From the NCBI GenBank assembly GCA_045110575.1, contig JBGCGF010000025.1:44041-108040 (forward strand): a DNA stretch of 64,000 nucleotides. The letters run 5' to 3'. Both the position numbers and the translations under genes were made by a program. This DNA is from CALDTK01 sp045110575 (GTDB lineage Bacteria > Bacteroidota > Bacteroidia > Chitinophagales > Saprospiraceae). This document shows, piece by piece, positions 1 through 8,192 of the stretch. Numbering within the stretch: the first letter of the stretch is position 1; the number at the start of each line of letters is the position of its first letter. A model generated the notes under the pieces. It made no database searches and had not been told where the DNA came from. It saw only the letters and a program-made list of their open reading frames with translations.

Positions 1-131
1 ACAGTCTTTATCCATGCTCTTGCTAGTGCAGAGTTCTGATTATTAGAAAAATGTGCTGTATCAGTAAGTGTAGACCCGCCCATTGTAAATTGGGCTTCGG
101 AGACGGCTGTAAGTGTATCAAGCTTCAGCAC
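1..131 (-). other. Possible 5' end of a gene running off the left edge
   Basis: On the minus strand a reading frame stays open from about 190 to the window edge. A GTG at 131-129 could start a product reading VLKLDTLTAVSEAQF. The stretch is short and I recognise no family. It could be the start of a gene cut by the boundary or chance open sequence. Only the open frame is seen directly. Confidence 0.22.
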
Positions 132-401
132 GGGTGTAGTCCAAAGGTGGAAAAAAAAGAGCGTTTCTGGGTACCCTCAGGCCATGATTTTCACATATAT
201 TTTTACCCCAAGTGTCTGATTTAAAGCTAACTCCCCCAATTTCAAGCGCTTACCTAGCCTAACACCACCCTACCGGAAAACAAGTATGTGAAAATTGCGC
301 TTTCAACAATTAGCTTACATAACCATGACAGCTCTAAATTCTATTTGGAGTACCGCGGACAAGCGAATTTGACAACCGATAAGGCGCTTGTAGACACTAA
401 C

Positions 402-433
402 ACAAAAGCCCCTCATTACTGAGAGGCTTTTGG
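402..433 (-). terminator. Rho-independent terminator after the 178-aa gene
   Basis: An AAAAGCC...CTCA / TGAG...GGCTTTT inverted repeat with a four-base loop lies about 25 bp past the stop of the minus-strand gene at 459. Read on that strand it ends in a T-rich run. Confidence 0.7.
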
Positions 434-458
434 AAACAAAACGACTTAACTCCTTACT

Positions 459-995
459 CTAGTCAAACAAGAGTGAAGCTTCCTTCTTGATTGCACTAAG
501 TGCCATTGCAAGCCCTGCATTAGAACTTGGAGCTGCCTGGTCGAGTAAAGCACGTGAAAGCGCACGACCTGGATGATTAGGCTCTATAATGTCACTAACA
601 GCATCAATCGCCTGCATTGAGTTATCCCTTGCTTGGCGAATGATGTCCCAGAGGGCTGCACTCATGTACACCTGTTGCGAGATGTTGTGCTCGTACTCAT
701 GCTGAATAGCTAGATAGAGGGCGATTTTCAACTCACCAGCTGTCTGATCCTTCTCCTGCATGCGTAGAAGTAAGTTTGGCAGCGCTATCCGCTCGCAAAA
801 GAGACTTAGGCGCTCGTAGGCCTGAAGTCGCAGCGGTAAGGTCTCTGCCATCTTCGCTGCATTATTACGAGCAGCCATCATACGTTCACTATTCTGCAGA
901 TGCTGCCCCAATAGGTTTCGAGCAGTGATGAACACAATGAGTGCGGGAAGCGTGATTTTGAGTATCTCGAATACGAGACCAAGCCATTCTGGCAT
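459..995 (-). CDS. Membrane-anchored hypothetical protein (DUF7935-like)
   Basis: The 178-residue product has one N-terminal hydrophobic helix (about residues 5-25, LVFEILKITLPALIVFIT) and a helical, soluble remainder of about 150 residues. No catalytic motif is visible. The single N-terminal anchor and length resemble a conserved uncharacterised Bacteroidota family, probably the one catalogued as DUF7935; that assignment is from memory. It is monocistronic. A terminator follows at 402-433, and a CAAATTTA at 1019-1026 reads TAAATTTG, a -7 element, on the minus strand. The ATG at 995 is the only good start ahead of the helix. Function is unknown. Confidence 0.75.
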   Translation of the reverse strand: MPEWLGLVFEILKITLPALIVFITARNLLGQHLQNSERMMAARNNAAKMAETLPLRLQAYERLSLFCERIALPNLLLRMQEKDQTAGELKIALYLAIQHEYEHNISQQVYMSAALWDIIRQARDNSMQAIDAVSDIIEPNHPGRALSRALLDQAAPSSNAGLAMALSAIKKEASLLFD

Positions 996-1018
996 AAGGA
1001 GGATTTTTATTGCTGGTG

Positions 1019-1026
1019 CAAATTTA
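1019..1026 (-). promoter_or_regulatory. -7 promoter element for the 178-aa gene
   Basis: The minus strand reads TAAATTTG, matching the Bacteroidota TAnnTTTG -7 element, 23 bp upstream of the start codon. No clear TTTG -33 element is seen at the right distance. Confidence 0.4.
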
Positions 1027-1075
1027 GCTTAAACTGCTTTAGTGTACGAGTGTTACTACATTGAATGTGTAGAGG

Positions 1076-1107
1076 CTTGGATGATCAAGTCCCCTACCCT
1101 AGCTTTG
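1076..1107 (+). promoter_or_regulatory. Promoter of the A-type Fe-S carrier gene
   Basis: TTGG at 1077-1080 and TAGCTTTG at 1100-1107 are about 20 bp apart, matching the Bacteroidota -33/-7 layout. The -7 element ends only six bases before the ATG at 1114, so the transcript may be leaderless or nearly so. Confidence 0.5.
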
Positions 1108-1113
1108 TGAAGT

Positions 1114-1458
1114 ATGGCAGAAGTAGCAACATCCCCAATTACCATCAGCGAAACGGCTCTCGTTCAATTGAACGCCATCCGAACGTCTCAAGGTATTCCT
1201 GATCAATACGGACTTCGTGTTGGCGTAAAAGGAGGCGGCTGTAGTGGCTTTTCCTACATCCTTGGCTTTGATGAAATCAAAGACGATGACAAGACATTCA
1301 CCCTAGGTGAGCTAACCGTCATCATGAATCAAGCCCACGGACTCTACCTCTTAGGTATGGAAATCGACTGGGTAGAAGGCCTCAATAACCGTGGCTTCTC
1401 ATTCAACAACCCGAACGCAACCGATACCTGTGGATGTGGAACGAGCTTTAATGCATAG
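1114..1458 (+). CDS. A-type iron-sulfur cluster carrier (IscA/ErpA/HesB)
   Basis: The 114-residue protein is full length for the HesB/IscA family, which takes up Fe-S clusters and passes them to apo-enzymes in the cytosol. The three cluster ligands are visible: Cys43 in GGGCSGFSY, and Cys106 and Cys108 in the C-terminal DTCGCGTSF. The family fold and both signature regions are intact. It stands alone with its own promoter and a strong terminator; no other isc/suf genes are in the window, so the exact paralogue (IscA, ErpA or SufA type) cannot be decided. The following gene, icd, is convergent. Confidence 0.93.
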   Translation: MAEVATSPITISETALVQLNAIRTSQGIPDQYGLRVGVKGGGCSGFSYILGFDEIKDDDKTFTLGELTVIMNQAHGLYLLGMEIDWVEGLNNRGFSFNNPNATDTCGCGTSFNA

Positions 1459-1478
1459 CATGTTTTAATGCGGGGCAT

Positions 1479-1512
1479 TAGAGCCTCCGGCGGTAAGAGC
1501 CTCCGGCGGTAA
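1479..1512 (+). repeat. 16-bp direct repeat, two copies
   Basis: GAGCCTCCGGCGGTAA occurs twice back to back just before the terminator hairpin of the Fe-S carrier gene. Function unknown. Confidence 0.7.
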
Positions 1513-1566
1513 GAAAAAAAGCCTGCGGCGCTTGCACAACTAAAGTGCAGCGCCGCAGGCTTTTTT
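1513..1566 (+). terminator. Long GC-rich terminator hairpin
   Basis: A-run, then GCCTGCGGCGC paired with GCGCCGCAGGC, an inner TTGCAC/GTGCA stem, then T6. It follows the Fe-S carrier gene. Because the A-run precedes the hairpin it could also act on the minus strand. Confidence 0.85.
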
Positions 1567-1663
1567 ATTGACTAAGCGCCGCAGGCTTTCAACAGTATGA
1601 AGGAAGCGCCGCAGGCTGTATTTGCGCCGCAGGCCTCATCGTTAGATGAAATGCGCCGCAGGC
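1549..1663. repeat. Cluster of five GCGCCGCAGGC copies
   Basis: The right arm of the terminator hairpin, GCGCCGCAGGC, is repeated at about 1550, 1576, 1606, 1624 and 1653, with one inverted copy at 1521. Spacers are 18-30 bp, irregular and unrelated. The array lies between two convergent genes. Any copy can pair with the inverted copy. Confidence 0.75.
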
Positions 1664-1709
1664 TTTTACAAAAGGCTTCTCATCTCTTGATGAAAAGCCT
1701 TTTGTAAAA
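1664..1709 (-). terminator. Terminator after icd
   Basis: TTTTACAAAAGGCTT pairs with AAGCCTTTTGTAAAA around a short loop, three bases beyond the icd stop on the minus strand. It ends in a T run on that strand. Confidence 0.8.
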
Positions 1710-1711
1710 AT

Positions 1712-2941
1712 TTACATTTTGGAAATGATCTCATCACCGAACTCGCTACACTTCAAGAGTGTTGCTCCGTCCATTAGGCGATCGAAGTCATACGTTACGC
1801 GCTTAGCGGTAATCGCACCTTCAATTCCCTTGATGATAAGATCTGCAGCTTCGTTCCAGCCCATGTAGCGGAACATCATCTCACCAGAAAGGATAACTGA
1901 ACTTGGGTTCACTTTGTCCAAACCAGCATACTTAGGAGCAGTACCGTGAGTCGCCTCAAAGATTGATGCACCTGTGCTGTAGTTGATGTTTGCGCCTGGA
2001 GCGATACCGATACCACCAACCTGTGCAGCAAGTGCATCAGAAATGTAGTCACCGTTAAGGTTTAGCGTCGCAATTACAGAATACTCTGCTGGGCGAAGGA
2101 TGATCTGCTGGAGCATTGCATCAGCAATAACGTCCTTGATGATGATCTTCTTTCCGTCCTTCTCGATTACGTGCCAAGGTCCGCCGTCAAGTGGTGTAGC
2201 TCCGAACTCCTCTGCAGCAGTTTGGTAACCCCACTCCATGAAAGAACCTTCGGTGAACTTCATGATGTTACCCTTGTGGACAAGAGTAACGGAGTCCTTG
2301 TTGTTCTCGATTGCGTACTTGATTGCCGCACGAACAACGCGTGCTGTTCCTTCTTGAGAAACTGGCTTGATACCAAGTCCTACTGTATTCGGGAAGCGAA
2401 TCTTTGTGTAGCGATCAGGGAAGTTTGTCTTGAGTAGTTCTTTGAACTTCTCGCAATCAGCGGTTCCTTCTTGGAACTCGATTCCTGCATAGATATCCTC
2501 AGTGTTCTCACGGAAGATGACCATGTTAACTTGCTCAGGGTGCTTCACCGGGCTAGGTACGCCTTGGAAGTACTGTACCGGACGTACACATGCGTAGAGG
2601 TCAAGCTTTTGACGAAGTGCTACGTTTAGTGAACGGATACCGCCACCGATTGGAGTCGTAAGGGGTCCTTTGATGCTCACGAGGTATTCTGTGATTGCAT
2701 CGAGTGTAGCCTGTGGCAACCACTCTTTAGTTTGATCCATCGCTTTTTGACCGGCGAGGACTTCCATCCACTCGATCTTCTTAGATCCACCGTAAGCTTT
2801 CTCTACTGCTGCGTCAAGAACGCGAACGGCAGAAGCCCAGATATCAGGACCGATACCGTCACCTTCGATGAACGGAATGGTTGGATTGTTCGGAACATTG
2901 AGAATTCCGTTAGCGATAGTTATTTTTTGTCCTTGGCTCAT
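1712..2941 (-). CDS. icd: NADP-dependent isocitrate dehydrogenase
   Basis: It oxidatively decarboxylates isocitrate to 2-oxoglutarate in the TCA cycle, reducing NADP+. From the ATG at 2941 (MSQGQKITI) it has about 409 residues, the usual size of the homodimeric E. coli-type enzyme. Motifs seen: FIEGDGIGPDIW near the N-terminus, the substrate loop GGGIRSLNVALRQ with the serine corresponding to the regulatory site of the E. coli enzyme, RENTEDIYAG, and ATHGTAPKYAG near the C-terminus. A longer frame reaches 2992, but the family begins at MSQGQK. No kinase/phosphatase gene (aceK) is nearby, so regulation by phosphorylation is not shown. Monocistronic. Confidence 0.95.
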   Translation of the reverse strand: MSQGQKITIANGILNVPNNPTIPFIEGDGIGPDIWASAVRVLDAAVEKAYGGSKKIEWMEVLAGQKAMDQTKEWLPQATLDAITEYLVSIKGPLTTPIGGGIRSLNVALRQKLDLYACVRPVQYFQGVPSPVKHPEQVNMVIFRENTEDIYAGIEFQEGTADCEKFKELLKTNFPDRYTKIRFPNTVGLGIKPVSQEGTARVVRAAIKYAIENNKDSVTLVHKGNIMKFTEGSFMEWGYQTAAEEFGATPLDGGPWHVIEKDGKKIIIKDVIADAMLQQIILRPAEYSVIATLNLNGDYISDALAAQVGGIGIAPGANINYSTGASIFEATHGTAPKYAGLDKVNPSSVILSGEMMFRYMGWNEAADLIIKGIEGAITAKRVTYDFDRLMDGATLLKCSEFGDEIISKM

Positions 2942-2997
2942 CGTAGGGTGTTTTTCGGAGTGCGAATGTAATAGTTCGCGCCAACGTAGCAACTAGT

Positions 2998-3011
2998 GTT
3001 TTAGCGAAAGC
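2998..3011 (+). repeat. Mini-hairpin motif, exact (GTTTTAGCGAAAGC)
   Basis: Intergenic exact copy, followed by T so that AGC-GAAA-GCT can pair. It lies 57 bp upstream of the icd start. Confidence 0.85.
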
Positions 3012-3169
3012 TTTACACCTTCAACTATAAGCGTTTACGGGACGGATTCGGATTGGATACGTCAGAGGCCTGGGATTTGAAATATCGGATGTTAGATCCG
3101 CTCAAACTAGCGCAGTCTGCAGGTATAGGTCAGATATCGCTAATTGGTAATGACGCCATTTCCCTTTCA

Positions 3170-3183
3170 GCTTTCGCCAAAAC
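3170..3183 (-). repeat. Mini-hairpin motif, exact (GTTTTGGCGAAAGC)
   Basis: Intergenic exact copy in the icd-ruvB spacer, on the opposite strand to the copy at 2998. Confidence 0.85.
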
Positions 3184-3203
3184 CACACCCAAAAGATCAA
3201 CGA

Positions 3204-3550
3204 GCCAACATCGTTGAATCTCTATTCCCCGAATCACAGAACTCCATAGCACACAAAAACGTGCATGCGATACGCTTCAGCCACGTAAGCCAACGTCGTT
3301 GAACCACCATCACCCGAATCACAAAAGTGCATATCACCCAAAAACGCCCATACGATACGCTTTAGCCTCGTAAGCCAACGTCGTTGAACCACCATCCACC
3401 GAATCACAAAACTTCATATCACCCAAAACGTGCATACGATACGGTTCAACGACGTAGGCGACTCGCCATAAGGACAAACAAGTACTGCTGACGACATACG
3501 ACACTTCATACCACCCAAAAACGCCCATACGATACGGTTCAACGACGCAG
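3204..3550. repeat. Degenerate tandem repeat, 85-bp period, about four units
   Basis: Units beginning GCCAACRTCGTTGAAC start at 3204, 3289 and 3374, exactly 85 bp apart; a fourth, more diverged unit follows to about 3550. Within units, ACGTCGTTGAACC is matched by the inverted GGTTCAACGACGT, so hairpins can form. Open frames across this region (3334-3623, minus) follow the repeats and are probably not genes. Otherwise the 2942-3654 spacer holds two mini-hairpin motifs and nothing else I can identify. Confidence 0.85.
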
Positions 3551-3654
3551 CCATGGCGCAGCTCGCAGCAAACAAAGCCCTCCCAACACTCTTATGCAAC
3601 AATTTGTTTGTCAAGTCAAACACCTAACGTACCTTGCCACACCAAGCGGAACAC

Positions 3655-4680
3655 ATGAACGAAGCGCTAAATCCAAACCTCGACAACCTCTCAGACCAAG
3701 AAGTAACCGTCGAAAAAGCCTTGCGCCCACAAGAGCTCAGAGACTTTAGTGGACAGGACAAACTGGTCGAAAATCTTGAAATCTTCATCGCAGCCGCCAA
3801 GCAGCGCGAAGAAGCACTTGACCATGTTATGCTTCATGGCCCACCAGGCCTGGGCAAGACTACCCTATCACACATCATTAGCCACGAACTCGGCGCAGGA
3901 CTAAAAATGTCCAGCGGACCGGTACTTGAGAAACCTGGTGATCTCGCTGGGTTGCTCACCAACCTCGAACCCGGAGATGTGCTTTTCATTGACGAAATAC
4001 ACCGACTCAACAACGTAGTCGAAGAGTATCTCTATTCTGCAATGGAAGACTTTCGGATCGACATCATGATCGATAGCGGACCGAATGCTCGAAGCGTTCA
4101 GCTTCAGCTCAATCCTTTCACGCTCGTAGGAGCAACGACACGGATGGGCTTGCTCACCGCACCACTTCGCGCTCGTTTCGGCATTACCTGCCTACTCGGA
4201 TACTACGATGTCGAAACGCTGACGAAGATTATCGTCAGATCAGCAGAGATTCTTGATGTACCTATTACCCCTGATGGCGCCATTGAAATTGGCCGACGCT
4301 CTCGTGGAACGCCTCGTATCGCCAACGCGCTCCTCCGTAGAATCAGAGACTTTGCCCAAATCAAAGGCAACGGTACAATTGACAAAGAGATAGCCCAGTA
4401 CGGACTAAAGGCATTGAACGTTGATGAAGGAGGCTTGGACGAGATGGACAATCGCATCTTGACTTCAATCATTCACAAGTTCAAGGGAGGTCCAGTTGGA
4501 CTTACAACCATTGCAACTGCTGTTGGTGAAGAAGCCGGAACAATCGAGGAAGTTCACGAGCCGTTCCTCATCATGGAAGGCTACATACAGCGTACCTCTC
4601 GCGGTCGCGAGGTGACCTCAAAGGCATATCGCCACTTGGGGATTTCTGAACAGCATGCGATTGAGGGACTGTTTGAATAG
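3655..4680 (+). CDS. ruvB: Holliday junction branch-migration ATPase RuvB
   Basis: RuvB forms the hexameric motor that, with RuvA, drives branch migration of Holliday junctions. The product has about 341 residues, the usual length. The N-terminal RPQELRDFSGQDKLVENL, Walker A GPPGLGKTTL, Walker B DEIHRLN, sensor 1 GATTRMG and the C-terminal winged-helix domain with RTSRGREVT are all present. A TTG at 3634 would add seven residues; I chose the ATG at 3655 (MNEALNPNL). The gene follows a repeat-rich spacer. ruvA and ruvC are not in the window. Confidence 0.96.
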   Translation: MNEALNPNLDNLSDQEVTVEKALRPQELRDFSGQDKLVENLEIFIAAAKQREEALDHVMLHGPPGLGKTTLSHIISHELGAGLKMSSGPVLEKPGDLAGLLTNLEPGDVLFIDEIHRLNNVVEEYLYSAMEDFRIDIMIDSGPNARSVQLQLNPFTLVGATTRMGLLTAPLRARFGITCLLGYYDVETLTKIIVRSAEILDVPITPDGAIEIGRRSRGTPRIANALLRRIRDFAQIKGNGTIDKEIAQYGLKALNVDEGGLDEMDNRILTSIIHKFKGGPVGLTTIATAVGEEAGTIEEVHEPFLIMEGYIQRTSRGREVTSKAYRHLGISEQHAIEGLFE

Positions 4681-4684
4681 AACC

Positions 4685-4913
4685 GTCATTTCGACTAAGC
4701 ATCGAGGAACGAGTAGCGCACGGAGAAATCTGTGAGTGTAAGCGACCCTCATTCTACCGCATCAAAATCGACCTATGCAACGGAGAAATCTGTTCGAGTA
4801 AACCATTCAGCTTCAATTGAGACTTGGTTTGACGAACAGATCTCTCCGCTGCGCACGAATCTATGCGCAATCGCTAACGCGCAAAGAGATCAAAGTGCTC
4901 CAGTCGAGATGAC
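4685..4913. repeat. Imperfect palindromic intergenic element
   Basis: The outer arms GTCATTTCGACT (4685-4696) and AGTCGAGATGAC (4902-4913) are inverted repeats with one mismatch. The inner arms at 4716-4733 (GCGCACGGAGAAATCTGT) and 4836-4854 are also inverted. A direct internal copy of GGAGAAATCTGT lies near 4783. It fills the space between convergent ruvB and the DUF3467 gene. Similar 'gtcatttcgact...ggagaaatctg' palindromes are common non-coding repeats in Bacteroidota; that comparison is from memory. The 69-codon frame inside it (4732-4941) follows the repeat and is rejected as a gene. Confidence 0.7.
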
Positions 4914-4915
4914 TA

Positions 4916-5248
4916 CTACGCCTGGCCCGCTGGAGTATTAAAACTCATTGGCGGAAAGCCTGTCTTTGCTGCATCAGGCTCCTGAATAACGCCAAACTGA
5001 GACTCGTACTTCTTCACGTTTTCAGCAAGTGCACGAAGAAGACGCTTTGCATTTTGAGGGCCGAGTAAAATTCGACTCTTCACCTTTGCCTTTGGGACGT
5101 TAGGTACGATCTGAATGAAGTCAACGATGAACTCCGTCGGACTGTGGGTGATCACAGCAAGGTTGCTGTACATACCATCAGCAATTGCTTCTGGAAGCTC
5201 GATGCTTAGTTGATTGCCTTCCGGTTTTTTAGTATTCTGATCTGCCAT
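4916..5248 (-). CDS. DUF3467 family protein
   Basis: From the ATG at 5248 (MADQNTKKPEGNQ) the product has 110 residues. It matches the small DUF3467 family: a beta-rich core reading QLSIELPEAIADGMYSNLAVITHSPTEF, then VDFIQIVPNVPKAKVKSRILLGP and an amphipathic C-terminal helix. The role is unknown; no signal peptide or membrane segment is seen, so it is probably cytosolic. The frame runs upstream to 5350, but that part overlaps the topA terminator. It lies downstream of topA in the same direction with a terminator between, so it is probably transcribed separately. Confidence 0.87.
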   Translation of the reverse strand: MADQNTKKPEGNQLSIELPEAIADGMYSNLAVITHSPTEFIVDFIQIVPNVPKAKVKSRILLGPQNAKRLLRALAENVKKYESQFGVIQEPDAAKTGFPPMSFNTPAGQA

Positions 5249-5320
5249 GATATCGGTCTTATTCGGGCGAACCCGATGATAGTGATTGTAGATTGAGGTT
5301 GTCGCCCTCTGGATTAAAAC

Positions 5321-5361
5321 AAAAAACCCGAGCGCATTGACTTGTATCAACGCGCTCGGGC
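5321..5361 (-). terminator. Terminator after topA
   Basis: On the minus strand CCCGAGCGC...GCGCTCGGG is followed by T6GTTTT. It lies 20 bp past the topA stop. Confidence 0.9.
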
Positions 5362-5379
5362 TATAATGCGTTTCAGATT

Positions 5380-8016
5380 TTACTCCTTAGCTGCAGGCTT
5401 CTTTTTCGCTGCTGGCTTTTTAGCCGCAGGTTTCTTCTTGGCTGCTGGCTTTTTCTTCGCTGCGGGCTTCTTCTTAACTGCCTTCTTTTTGAACGCATTC
5501 GGAATTTGCTCCTCAATAATAACCTTTACCTCTTCAACGGTAAGGGCTTTCGCAGCTTCTTGGGTCCACTTTTCGCCATTTTCCATGACGCCCATCTTCA
5601 CGAATTTCTTCTTGAATTTGATGGTTGGTCCCCAACGACCATTCTCAACAGAGATGCCTTCATCTTCAATCCAGTTATGGATGTAGCGATTGGCTTCTTT
5701 CTGAGCTTTGATCTCGATGAGCTCATGCATGTCCTCCGTAGAAATGATCTCGAAGTCATAGCGCTTAGGCACATTGACGAAAAGTCCGTTCCACTTCAAG
5801 AAAGGACCGAAACGCCCTTTACCCTTCGTGATATCGAATCCTTTGTACGAACCAACAGGTGCGTCTGCTTTCTTCTTTTCTTCGATAAGTTCGCCAGCAC
5901 GCTCAATGGTTAGACCAAGTGGATCCTCGCCTTTAGGCAAGTTCACAAACGCCTCTCCCCACTTAATGTAAGGACCGTAACGACCGATGTTTGCTACCAC
6001 CGGTAGGCTATCGTAATCTCCAAGGTCTAGTGGAAGCTTGAACAGCTCAATCGCCTCTTCAAACGTGATGTCCTCCATGCTTTGACCAGCACGCAGGTTA
6101 CCATACTTAGGCTTTTCGCCCGCATCTAGTTCATCTGGTTTGCCAATCTGTGCAACTGGTCCGTAGCGGCCCATGCGTACAAGCAAGGTTCTTCCACTTG
6201 CTGGATCTGTTCCGAGCTCACGCTCTCCACTTGCACGTTCTGCCGTTTCGGTGGTATCAACCACTTTAGCTTTAAATGGGCTGTAAAAATCGCTTAGCAC
6301 ATCTTGGTACGAGACTTTACCATTTGCGATATCGTCAAATTGCGTCTCGATATCAGCCGTAAAGCCATAGTTCATGACATCCTTGAAGTGCATGTCGAGG
6401 AAGTCGACGACAATCATTCCCAAGTCAGTAGGAACAAGTTGGTTGCTGATCGCACCTACCATCTTGGTAAACGGAGCAGGCTTCACCTCGCCGGCGTTGT
6501 TGAGTACGTACTTCGCAAACTTGCGCTCTGTACCATCACGTTTTTCCTTAATCACATAACCACGAGCAGGGTCCATGATACGAGAAATCGTAGGTGCATA
6601 GGTAGACGGACGACCGACACCTAGACTCTCTAATTCCTTTACCAAAGATGCTTCCGAGAAGCGGCCCTTTGAAGGTCTGCTCAAGTTCTCTTCTGCAGTG
6701 AGTTCACCGAGCTTCAATGCCTGACCAACTTTCATTGGAGGAAGAAGTCCCTTGGTTGTCTCGTCTTCGCCTTCAGAATCATCTTGACTTTCTTGGTATA
6801 CACGCAAGAAACCGTCAAATACGATTACCTCTCCACTTGCAGTCAGCGCTTCGGCTGGCTTGGTAGAGATGCCGATAGTGGCAGTTGTTTTTTCTGTTTT
6901 TGCCTCACTCATCTGACTCGCGATCGCGCGCTTCCAGATTAGCTCGTACAAACGTGACTGGTCACGCTCAGCTACAGGAACGGTGTGCGCTCCGAAGTTG
7001 GTTGGGCGGATAGCCTCGTGCGCCTCTTGCGCATCCTTGCTCTTTGACTTAAAAGTGCGTCGCTCGTAGTAGTTCTGACCGTACGCGCCTTCAATCTCAT
7101 TCTTGGCCGATGTCATCGCATCGTTACTCAAGTTGACCGAGTCCGTACGCATGTAGGTGATGTGACCTGATTCGTACAAGCGCTGTGCTGCGCTCATTGT
7201 ACGCTTTGGCGTCATACCTAGCTTACGACTGGCTTCTTGTTGCAACGTTGAAGTCGTGAAAGGAGCAGCAGGTTTTTTCTTACCTGGCTTCTTTACGATA
7301 TCGTTGATGTTGTAGATCGCTCCACGACAATCCATCAAGAACTTCTCAGCTTCTCCTTCCGTCTCAAGGTTGTCTTTGCGGGTTGCACGCATCGTTACCT
7401 CACCTCCTCGCTCTCCTGCAAGCAAGAAATCTGCGAAGAGACGGAAATAAGGTTTTGGTTCGAATTCACGAATGATTCGCTCACGCTCAACGACGATCTT
7501 AACAGCCACAGACTGCACACGACCGGCGCTCAAGCCACCTTTCACCTTCTTCCAAAGCACACCACTCAAGTCGTATCCAACCAAACGGTCAAGGATTCGA
7601 CGCGCTTGCTGGGCATTGACTAAGTCAAGATCAACCGTGCGTGGTTGGGTTACTGCTTTTTGAATTGCAGTCTTTGTGATTTCACGAAATACAATACGCT
7701 TGGTACTGAGTGGATCTAGTTTGAGAACTTCGCAAAGGTGCCAGCTAATAGCCTCCCCTTCACGGTCCTCATCCGTTGCGAGCCACACTTCTTCGGTGCC
7801 TTTCATCGCTGTCTTCAGCTCAGAAACAGTTCGCTTTGCATCTGGACTGACCTCGTAAGTGGCTAAGAAGCCATTTGCAACATCAATTGAATCTGCCCTT
7901 TTCGGAAGATCTCGAATGTGGCCTCGACTTGACTTCACGATGAAGTCTCCTCCGAGATACTTTTCTATTGTTTTCGCCTTGGCCGGCGACTCGACAATGA
8001 GTAGGTTCTTTGCCAT
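5380..8016 (-). CDS. topA: DNA topoisomerase I with a lysine/alanine-rich tail
   Basis: A type IA topoisomerase that relaxes negative supercoils. The 878 residues open with the TOPRIM domain (LLIVESPAKAKTIEKYLG; TDEDREGEAISWH). The catalytic tyrosine is in GHITYMRTDS, near residue 300. Four C-terminal repeats follow (GRYGPVAQIGK, GRYGPYIKWGE, GRFGPFLKWNG, GRWGPTIKFKK), in place of zinc ribbons. The last 35 or so residues are a histone-H1-like tail of KKPAAKK repeats, likely a non-specific DNA contact. The ATG at 8016 is the natural start. A mini-hairpin motif sits 24 bp upstream, in the probable leader. Confidence 0.97.
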   Translation of the reverse strand: MAKNLLIVESPAKAKTIEKYLGGDFIVKSSRGHIRDLPKRADSIDVANGFLATYEVSPDAKRTVSELKTAMKGTEEVWLATDEDREGEAISWHLCEVLKLDPLSTKRIVFREITKTAIQKAVTQPRTVDLDLVNAQQARRILDRLVGYDLSGVLWKKVKGGLSAGRVQSVAVKIVVERERIIREFEPKPYFRLFADFLLAGERGGEVTMRATRKDNLETEGEAEKFLMDCRGAIYNINDIVKKPGKKKPAAPFTTSTLQQEASRKLGMTPKRTMSAAQRLYESGHITYMRTDSVNLSNDAMTSAKNEIEGAYGQNYYERRTFKSKSKDAQEAHEAIRPTNFGAHTVPVAERDQSRLYELIWKRAIASQMSEAKTEKTTATIGISTKPAEALTASGEVIVFDGFLRVYQESQDDSEGEDETTKGLLPPMKVGQALKLGELTAEENLSRPSKGRFSEASLVKELESLGVGRPSTYAPTISRIMDPARGYVIKEKRDGTERKFAKYVLNNAGEVKPAPFTKMVGAISNQLVPTDLGMIVVDFLDMHFKDVMNYGFTADIETQFDDIANGKVSYQDVLSDFYSPFKAKVVDTTETAERASGERELGTDPASGRTLLVRMGRYGPVAQIGKPDELDAGEKPKYGNLRAGQSMEDITFEEAIELFKLPLDLGDYDSLPVVANIGRYGPYIKWGEAFVNLPKGEDPLGLTIERAGELIEEKKKADAPVGSYKGFDITKGKGRFGPFLKWNGLFVNVPKRYDFEIISTEDMHELIEIKAQKEANRYIHNWIEDEGISVENGRWGPTIKFKKKFVKMGVMENGEKWTQEAAKALTVEEVKVIIEEQIPNAFKKKAVKKKPAAKKKPAAKKKPAAKKPAAKKKPAAKE

Positions 8017-8039
8017 TATTGGGGGGCTATTTCTGAGCG

Positions 8040-8053
8040 GCTTTCGCCAAAAC
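8040..8053 (-). repeat. Mini-hairpin motif, exact
   Basis: GTTTTGGCGAAAGC followed by CGC, giving a GGC-GAAA-GCC stem. It is 24 bp upstream of topA, on the coding strand. Confidence 0.85.
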
Positions 8054-8192
8054 TCGCGTCCTTATTACCTTATGCAGCATCCAAACGGCTGTTGCATTGG
8101 GGCCGCGAAAGTAACCGCACCTTTGATACGAGACCGCAAACTCAACGCAATTCTTCCATATGAGGCGAAAAAAAACATTGTAAATCGATGAC

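Noticed and set aside
1549..1663. Possible CRISPR array from the GCGCCGCAGGC repeats
   Set aside because: Repeats are only 11 bp, spacers are irregular and short, no cas genes are present, and the repeat is a terminator arm.
3334..3623. Two overlapping minus-strand open frames
   Set aside because: They follow the 85-bp tandem repeats and have repeat-like, cysteine/serine-rich translations with no domain.
4732..4941. 69-codon frame after ruvB
   Set aside because: It lies wholly in the palindromic repeat element and its translation reflects the repeats.
5342..5686. Open frame antisense to the end of topA
   Set aside because: Its AAGFF-type repeats are the complement of the KKPAA-coding tail; compositional shadow.
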